From Bacilli bacterium (GTDB lineage: Bacteria > Bacillota_I > Bacilli_A > RF39 > UBA660), in assembly GCA_028703035.1 (NCBI GenBank), contig JAQVNR010000018.1, positions 1-20,175 on the forward strand: a stretch of DNA of 20,175 nucleotides, given 5' to 3'. Position numbers and translations under genes: made by a program. Below are positions 15,793-20,175 of the stretch, piece after piece. Position 1 is the first letter of the stretch, and the number at the start of each line of letters is the position of its first letter. The notes under the pieces were generated by a model. That model did not search any database. It had not been told where the DNA came from and saw only the letters and a list, made by a program, of their open reading frames with translations.

Positions 15793-15808
15793 AAAACGCT
15801 AAAACGCT
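15793..15808. repeat. tandem 8-bp repeat upstream of the R-M promoter
   Basis: AAAACGCT occurs twice in direct tandem (15793-15800, 15801-15808), starting 5 bp upstream of the -35 box of the RHH operon. RHH proteins often bind short tandem repeats as paired dimers, so this is a second operator candidate besides the CCATGG palindrome in the spacer. Confidence 0.5.
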
Positions 15809-15817
15809 TTTTATAGC

Positions 15818-16057
15818 TCAATTGCCAAAGTAAATTGACCATTAATATAAATAGTGGTTAATTAAGTCTTTCACAAAAATAAATATATGGTCAAGTAAGT
15901 ATTGCACAATATAATAATTAATATGAAAAATATATTAACTTCCAATTAAATGAAGTATAGAATAACATACATAGCGAAAGGATAAGGCTCTGCTGAGGAG
16001 CAACCTGAGCAATAGCTAAATTTTTTTAACAAATGGTCAATTTACTTTGGCAATTGA
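15818..16057. mobile_element. 240-bp non-coding element with 26-bp perfect terminal inverted repeats
   Basis: The left end (15818-15843, starting TCAATTGCCAAAGTAAATTG) is repeated as an exact 26-bp inverted copy at 16032-16057 (ending TTTACTTTGGCAATTGA). Inside are two further degenerate copies in the same orientation as the right end, near 15854-15876 (TGGTTAATTAAGT) and 15887-15909 (TGGTCAAGTAAGT). Multiple terminal repeats with TG...CA ends recall IS21-family termini, but no transposase frame is present. The CAATTG at each edge could be part of the repeat or a palindromic 6-bp target duplication. A GC-rich patch (about 15981-16016) with GCTC/GAGC pairing interrupts otherwise AT-rich DNA. 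I read it as a MITE or an IS reduced to its ends. Confidence 0.7.
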
Positions 16058-16081
16058 TCTTATTTTCTTTAAATAATTTAA

Positions 16082-16105
16082 AAAGAACTAGTTCATTAGT
16101 TCTTT
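16082..16105 (-). terminator. terminator of the LCP gene
   Basis: AAAGAACTA (16082-16090) pairs with TAGTTCTTT (16097-16105) over 9 bp with a 6-base loop. On the minus strand it is followed by TTTAAATTATTT. The stem includes the TAG stop and the last codons of the LCP gene. Confidence 0.7.
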
Positions 16106-17521
16106 AATTTTTAATTTTATTTCACTTACACTTTCTTCATCAGGTTCTAAGACTGAAAGTCTAGCTGAGCCTGCGCTGTAAGTTGTCATCATCGCACCAG
16201 TTCCTTTAGCATTATAATTTTCAATCTTCCATTTAATGTTTTCATCAAGTTGCAGATTAACTAATTTATTAATTGTATTTTTATCAATGTTAGTCATAAC
16301 TCCAGACTCTAAAGAGTTAAGTAAACTATTATATTTAGTTAGCAGACTTGGACTTGATGCTTTATTAATTATTCCGGCTATAACTGCTTGTTGGTTATAT
16401 CCTCTACTAATATCACCTTCTGGCAACATCTTTCTTCCCCTACTAAAGGCAAGAGCAGAGGCACCAGTTAAACTATTTATACCTTTTCTAAAAGTATAAC
16501 CATCATAACTAAATGAATATTTAGAATCTGCCTTTATTCCACCTAAAGCATCAATTATTTTAACAAATGAAGTAAAATTAACTCTAGCATAATAGTTAAC
16601 ATCAACATCATATAAAGTTGCTAAGGTTAAGGCTGATTCTTCAATTCCATATATCCCAGCATGGGTTAATTTATCTTTAGCATTCTTACTTGCCAGAGTC
16701 ACGTAGTAATCTCTTGGAGTATTAATAAGAAGTATTTTACTTTTTTTAGGATTAATTACCGCTAAAAGATTTACATCACTTCGCGATACTTTATTGATAC
16801 TTCCCCTTGCATCTGATCCACTTAAATAGACAACAAATGGTTTGCGCTTAACATCAACTGTTTTAAAATCACCAGTTGTTCTAACAAGAATATCAATAGA
16901 CTCAAGTATTCTTAACTGAGCATACTCTTCTTCATAATCCTCTTTATAGATTGCCATTAATGATTCACTGATAAAAATAGCATCAGATTCTTTATTTATA
17001 ACCTTACTAACACCTGTAGTAATACTTTCTTCTAATACTTCTTCATAATTAAGTTTACTTTGAAGCTTATCAACAGCTTTTTCATAAGTTTCAGAATTTG
17101 ATTCATAAACAGATATCTTTTTATCTTTTAAATCTTTTAACTTTTCATAAGGACTATCTTTTAAAACATAAACATTATAAGTTTCTACTCTAAACCCAGT
17201 ATCAAATATATTATTTAAAAAATCTATTGTCCCAAAAACATAAAAAATACCTATAGCTTCAATAAAAAGAATAATAAAAGCAAGAAATGACATAGCTATT
17301 TTTGTAAACAAGCAAGTCTTAGTATTAAGTTTATAACTTATCCCAAATACAATTAAAACAAGGATTATAAATAGAACGATTAAATATTTTAAAGGCAGAA
17401 CCTCAAAATATAAAATAATATTAGCTAAAAGTACACTAATCATTACTAAAATAAATGATAATATTTTATAAAAAAGAATAGTTTTCTTTTTTTGTTTTTT
17501 TATTTTCTCTTTCTTTGCCAT
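16088..17521 (-). CDS. LytR-CpsA-Psr (LCP) family membrane enzyme
   Basis: LCP proteins transfer undecaprenyl-linked glycopolymers (teichoic acid, capsule) to peptidoglycan outside the membrane. The 477-aa protein has a Lys-rich cytosolic start, three membrane spans (about 14-38, 43-63, 72-97) and an extracellular part. Residues 105-220 look like a small solute-binding-type domain (LKDLKDKKISVYESNSETYE, then KESDAIFISES). The LCP domain (about 228-395) carries VVYLSGSDARG (D237, R239), VSRSDVNLLAVI, INTPRDYYV, HAGIYG and LAFSRGRK, including the conserved Arg and Asp residues that bind the lipid pyrophosphate. AGAGGTGG lies upstream of the ATG. A preceding gene encodes a DUF2207 protein on the same strand, separated by its own terminator. 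Confidence 0.9.
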   Translation of the reverse strand: MAKKEKIKKQKKKTILFYKILSFILVMISVLLANIILYFEVLPLKYLIVLFIILVLIVFGISYKLNTKTCLFTKIAMSFLAFIILFIEAIGIFYVFGTIDFLNNIFDTGFRVETYNVYVLKDSPYEKLKDLKDKKISVYESNSETYEKAVDKLQSKLNYEEVLEESITTGVSKVINKESDAIFISESLMAIYKEDYEEEYAQLRILESIDILVRTTGDFKTVDVKRKPFVVYLSGSDARGSINKVSRSDVNLLAVINPKKSKILLINTPRDYYVTLASKNAKDKLTHAGIYGIEESALTLATLYDVDVNYYARVNFTSFVKIIDALGGIKADSKYSFSYDGYTFRKGINSLTGASALAFSRGRKMLPEGDISRGYNQQAVIAGIINKASSPSLLTKYNSLLNSLESGVMTNIDKNTINKLVNLQLDENIKWKIENYNAKGTGAMMTTYSAGSARLSVLEPDEESVSEIKLKIKELMN

Positions 17522-17588
17522 AAATAATCCACCTCTTTAAATATTCTAACATAAAGAAAGTAATAATACTCTAGTTTTGTAAAGTCAA

Positions 17589-17620
17589 AAAACAAAAAAC
17601 TATTTATAACGTTTTTTGTT
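17589..17620 (-). terminator. terminator of the DUF2207 gene
   Basis: An 11-bp stem (AAACAAAAAAC at 17589-17599 against GTTTTTTGTTT at 17610-17620) encloses the stop codon. On the minus strand the downstream arm itself is T-rich and runs on into TTTTTGAC. The stem is weak in GC, so termination may be partial. Confidence 0.5.
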
Positions 17621-18643
17621 TATTAAATTTATAATTAAAGGAATTAATAAAATAAGATATATATAAATAATATGATACTTAAATATAAAATTAAATAGTG
17701 TTAAAATTATTCCAAGTAATATATATAATAATAATATAGATTTATCATGATATTTTATTAAGATAAATGAACCTATTACATAAATAATACTTACTACTAT
17801 TAAAGCATATTTAATAATTTTTAATATTTGATTATTATTATTCAATTTAGTATTTTCAATTTTTATTATCTTATCTAAAGCATCAGTATTAGTTTTATTT
17901 AAATAAACATCTATTCCTACTTGCTCTTTAGGTAGAGTCATTCTAAAATTAACTTCATTTTTTAAATTAGAAAACTCAGTTATTACTCCAATTTTATCAC
18001 CTGATGAAGTATTTACTTCTTGGAGTGCTCCACTTTTAGGACCATGGACCCAAAAATTATATAAATCACTATTCGTACTATAGGGTAATATTAATCTAAT
18101 AATACTATTACTGGCGCCAATATCTAAGTTCTTAAATGTATAATTAAGCTCTAAGACATCATTATGAACTACTATTACATTACTAATAACATATTCTATA
18201 TAGTAAGCTGTTTTTTTCTCTTTAGACTCATTATGAATATTAATAGTTGATCCTAAGCTACTTTTTATATTAGTGTAAAAACTTTTAGTTTTACTTTTTG
18301 GATCTAACAAAGAAAGATAGTTTAAATTATCTTCTTTAAAAATATCAAAAGTAAGCTTACTAGGAGCTGGAAGAGTAGCTATTTTAATATTTTCGATACT
18401 ATAACCGTTATACATTGGGCTTTCTTTAAAATTAATATCTTTTTGCTCCCATGCCTCATCAATCATTTTATAGTTAATAGTTCTAGAAAAATCCTCCATA
18501 TTGCCATCAAAAATAGCTAATTCTTTAACTCTTAATCCACCAGCTATTTCTATTTCAGCATCGATTAAATGATTAGTTATATTAGCATCAGCTTTAGCAT
18601 TTATAGGAATTAATAAAAGTATTAGTAGTAATACTCTTTTCAT
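17600..18643 (-). CDS. DUF2207 family membrane protein
   Basis: A 347-aa protein starting MKRVLLLILLLIPINAKADA, a clear signal peptide with cleavage probably after AKA or ADA. A long extracytoplasmic beta-rich region follows, with VLELNYTFKNLDIGASNSII and FWVHGPKSGAL, matching the DUF2207 pattern (N-x-W-HGP-SG). Three C-terminal membrane spans (about 275-295, 302-320, 322-342) precede a KKRYK tail. Many DUF2207 proteins have a further Gly/Ser-rich cytosolic domain, absent here. Function is unknown; the family is envelope-associated. I start at the ATG at 18643 because AAGGTGA sits just upstream, making the in-frame GTG nine bases earlier part of the ribosome site. Confidence 0.8.
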   Translation of the reverse strand: MKRVLLLILLLIPINAKADANITNHLIDAEIEIAGGLRVKELAIFDGNMEDFSRTINYKMIDEAWEQKDINFKESPMYNGYSIENIKIATLPAPSKLTFDIFKEDNLNYLSLLDPKSKTKSFYTNIKSSLGSTINIHNESKEKKTAYYIEYVISNVIVVHNDVLELNYTFKNLDIGASNSIIRLILPYSTNSDLYNFWVHGPKSGALQEVNTSSGDKIGVITEFSNLKNEVNFRMTLPKEQVGIDVYLNKTNTDALDKIIKIENTKLNNNNQILKIIKYALIVVSIIYVIGSFILIKYHDKSILLLYILLGIILTLFNFIFKYHIIYIYLILLIPLIINLINKKRYK

Positions 18644-18659
18644 GTTTATCACCTTTTTA

Positions 18660-18688
18660 AGAATAACATTTTATCTTTCTTATGTAAA
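18660..18688 (-). promoter_or_regulatory. promoter of the DUF2207 gene
   Basis: On the minus strand TTTACA (18688-18683) and TATTCT (18665-18660) are 17 bp apart, with the -10 ending 17 bases before the ATG. This leaves only room for the ribosome site in the leader. Confidence 0.5.
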
Positions 18689-18774
18689 GATGTAGAAAAT
18701 ATTTTTTAAAACATAATTGATTAAATTTAATATTTTAAGGCAGTAATAGGTATAATGTAATTCTCTTTGTACAG

Positions 18775-18966
18775 TTTTGGTCAGCTAATTCTTTGTTTTG
18801 GAAATTTCCTGCAGGGTCTCCAAGCATAATAATACTTTTTGAATGAAAGTTTGATGTCCAAATACCACCATTTTGGTACTTCAATACAAATTGCTCCAAA
18901 CAACATTAAATATTCTTTAATTTGTTCATCAATTATTCTTGGTTTATATAATTTTTTATCATACAC
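18775..18966 (-). pseudogene. AAA_14/DUF4143-type ATPase fragment, frameshifted at the P-loop
   Basis: The first frame reads YKPRIIDEQIKEYLMLFGAI then CIEVPKW, the typical start of AAA_14 + DUF4143 ATPases, which continue IEGPKWCGKTWTS. Here the P-loop is damaged. After PKW (around 18857-18875) about 5 bases are missing relative to a WCGKTW codon run. The correct continuation resumes in another frame as WTSNFHSKSIIMLGDP then AGNFQNKELA. Beyond about 18775 nothing matches, so the rest of the gene (Walker B, DUF4143) is lost. The upstream codons (KKSWIEKWKSHGFW) are open in the same frame to about 19050 but do not belong to the family as I know it. Confidence 0.65.
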
Positions 18967-19110
18967 TAATTTCTTTAATTCACAAGACCAAAACCCGTGA
19001 CTTTTCCACTTTTCAATCCATGACTTTTTAATAATTAATTGTAAGCTTTACATATTATGGTTAAAAAACCTGGAAAATTATATACCTTTTAATTATAATT
19101 TAGTTGGTGA

Positions 19111-19260
19111 TTAGTTTGGAAATTAAAATTAAAGGCATTTATAGCATTATATGGAGATGCCACTTTGTATGTTAGACCATATGATGATTTTATCAAAGAA
19201 GTAAATAGAAATGGTCAAAAACACCGTTTTGAACTCCAAAATATTAAAAGCTTAAGATAA
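19111..19260 (+). pseudogene. DUF1653 protein C-terminal fragment
   Basis: Between a TGA at 19108 and the TAA at 19258 the plus frame reads AFIALYGDATLYVRPYDDFI then KEVNRNGQKHRFEL. Y-ALYGD-x(3-4)-RP-x-x-F--EV-----RFEL is the core of the small DUF1653 family. The N-terminal part (G-x-hyxHyKG-xY and the HTET segment) is missing and there is no start codon or ribosome site. It is a remnant; its last codons form one arm of the terminator that follows. Confidence 0.6.
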
Positions 19261-19280
19261 AGCTTTTAATATTTTTTTTT
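19238..19280. terminator. strong bidirectional terminator
   Basis: AATATTAAAAGCTT (19240-19253) and its exact complement (19260-19273) make a 14-bp stem, extendable by two A-T pairs, with loop AAGATA and a run of T after it on plus and A-rich sequence on the other side. It lies between the convergent DUF1653 remnant and the small membrane protein, and overlaps the coding ends of both. Confidence 0.8.
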
Positions 19281-19466
19281 AAATAAAGAATTCCAAATAA
19301 AATAAATACCTGGAAATATTAATAAAGTTTCAAAGTGAGTAAATATTTCTGTTAAATAATACCCTATACTATATCCTAAAGTAAAAAGATTTAAATACAT
19401 AATAAAAAACATTAAAGAATAACTTATTAAATTTATACCAATTAATATTTTTAATATTTTAAACAT
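19266..19466 (-). CDS. small two-span membrane protein, unknown
   Basis: A 66-aa protein starting MFKILKILIGINLISYSLMF and ending WNSLFKKKY. Two hydrophobic stretches (about 5-33 and 40-60) are separated by a short YYLTEIFTHF loop, and the tail is basic. I recognise no family. There is no evident ribosome site before the ATG at 19466 (AT-rich leader), and the upstream side abuts a decayed gene, so it may itself be a relic or be poorly expressed. The terminator hairpin overlaps its last codons. Confidence 0.4.
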   Translation of the reverse strand: MFKILKILIGINLISYSLMFFIMYLNLFTLGYSIGYYLTEIFTHFETLLIFPGIYFIWNSLFKKKY

Positions 19467-19504
19467 ATTAATTATATGATTAATTTAATTCTTTAATGTT
19501 TATT

Positions 19505-20149
19505 TTACTTACCACAACAATGTTTGTATTTTTTACCAATTTTACAAGGACATTTATCATTTCTACTTATTTTATCTGATTTTATTTGCGTACTTTTCGG
19601 TCTTTTCATTTTATGACCTTTTAATTTCCAACAAGGATAATCATATTTTATATTATCAATTAATGTTATTAACTCATTAATAGCATCATCTGGACCATTA
19701 AAATATTCAGTTATTTGTTTAGAAAGGTTGCTTTTAGCCTGTACTTCGTTTGTTTAATATAAATGTATATATTCTATTACAAATTGAATAAATAATTCTT
19801 AATTTAATTCTTTAATACTTTGTTCACTGAAAAAACATAATATTTCAGATAGTTGATTTTCAATATTATCAAGGCAATATTCTACTAATTGATTTTTGTT
19901 AATGTTCTTTTCTAATATAACAGTAATAAATAATTATTTTAAATCAATTATCGGATAATCCTTTAAATCTTTTGCTTTAGAAACTTTATCAGTATAATCT
20001 ATCGCAAATTGCTGAAAAATCAAGTATTTAATATCTTCTCTTACAAATAACACCTTGTATAATACTATTAGTTCATTAAAGAACTGCTTGTATTATATCC
20101 TTTCTTTTATTATAATACATTCTGACACTGTGGATTGTTCTGACTCACC
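19505..20149 (-). pseudogene. SEC-C motif protein, decayed by in-frame TAA codons
   Basis: The C-terminus reads SRNDKCPCKIGKKYKHCCGK, the SEC-C zinc motif (CPCxxGxKYKxCC) found at the end of SecA and many small proteins, where Cys3His or Cys4 binds zinc. The same minus-strand frame stays readable upstream for 215 codons. It is broken only by TAA at 20093-20095, 19934-19936, 19799-19801 and 19754-19756. Sensible text lies between them (VLFVREDIKYLIFQQFAIDY; NQLVEYCLDNIENQLSEIL; NGPDDAINELITLIDNIKYD). In DNA this AT-rich about 20 stops would be expected by chance, so this is a recent pseudogene. Neighbouring genes use TAA as stop, so recoding is unlikely. Confidence 0.6.
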
Positions 20150-20175
20150 TTATAGCTTAGACTATTCTACGAGAG

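Noticed and set aside
1..20175. Mycoplasma-type code (TGA as Trp)
   Set aside because: Trp codons in the conserved proteins are TGG, and TGA closes several frames at expected protein ends or breaks non-coding frames.
1..20175. CRISPR arrays, rRNA or tRNA genes
   Set aside because: No regularly spaced repeat series, and no conserved tRNA or rRNA sequence seen on either strand.

Overview
The window is strongly AT-rich (roughly three quarters A+T by eye), uses TGG for Trp and ends genes mostly with TAA, so the standard bacterial code fits. The gene set (RuvAB, ThyA/DfrA/GlyA, ArgRS with a GKPFKTR-type loop, a multi-membrane LCP protein, a DUF2207 protein, a tiny YjcZ-like Gly/Cys protein, clean AGGAGG ribosome sites) suggests a chromosomal piece from a low-GC Bacillota/Mycoplasmatota-related bacterium, probably an uncultured gut lineage. 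The exact taxon cannot be fixed from the sequence alone.

Layout. (1) 1-2693, plus strand: a two-gene phage-flavoured unit, an AAA+ ATPase of the MoxR/CobS type with an amidotransferase-like N-terminal region, followed by a protein resembling the phage DUF7192 family. (2) 2786-3416, minus: two broken genes, a HIT-domain fragment and a NUDIX fragment. (3) 3407-8240, minus: one tight operon, ruvA - 5'(3')-deoxyribonucleotidase - ruvB - glyA - thyA - dfrA, with a promoter at one end and a terminator at the other. It joins Holliday-junction branch migration to the complete thymidylate cycle (SHMT, TS, DHFR). (4) 8437-9661, plus: a HAD phosphatase and a small Cys/Gly-rich single-span membrane protein with a perfect palindromic terminator. 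(5) 9727-11924, minus: argS coupled to an ASCH-domain protein. (6) 12000-15788: a restriction-modification island made of an HNH endonuclease on plus, convergent with a minus operon of a 52-aa ribbon-helix-helix regulator and two tandem paralogous m5C methyltransferases. (7) 15818-16057: a 240-bp non-coding element with perfect 26-bp terminal inverted repeats, lying between the R-M promoter and the cell-envelope genes. (8) 16082-18688, minus: an LCP (LytR-CpsA-Psr) enzyme and a DUF2207 membrane protein. (9) 18775-20175: a gene graveyard holding an AAA_14/DUF4143-type ATPase broken at its P-loop, a DUF1653 tail, a small membrane protein, and a SEC-C gene whose single frame is interrupted only by TAA codons.

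The housekeeping operons are ordinary in content but tightly coupled by overlaps. The accessory interest lies in the R-M island with its RHH gene and adjacent inverted-repeat element, in the AAA+/DUF7192-like pair at the left edge, and in the remnants that show gene turnover at both ends.
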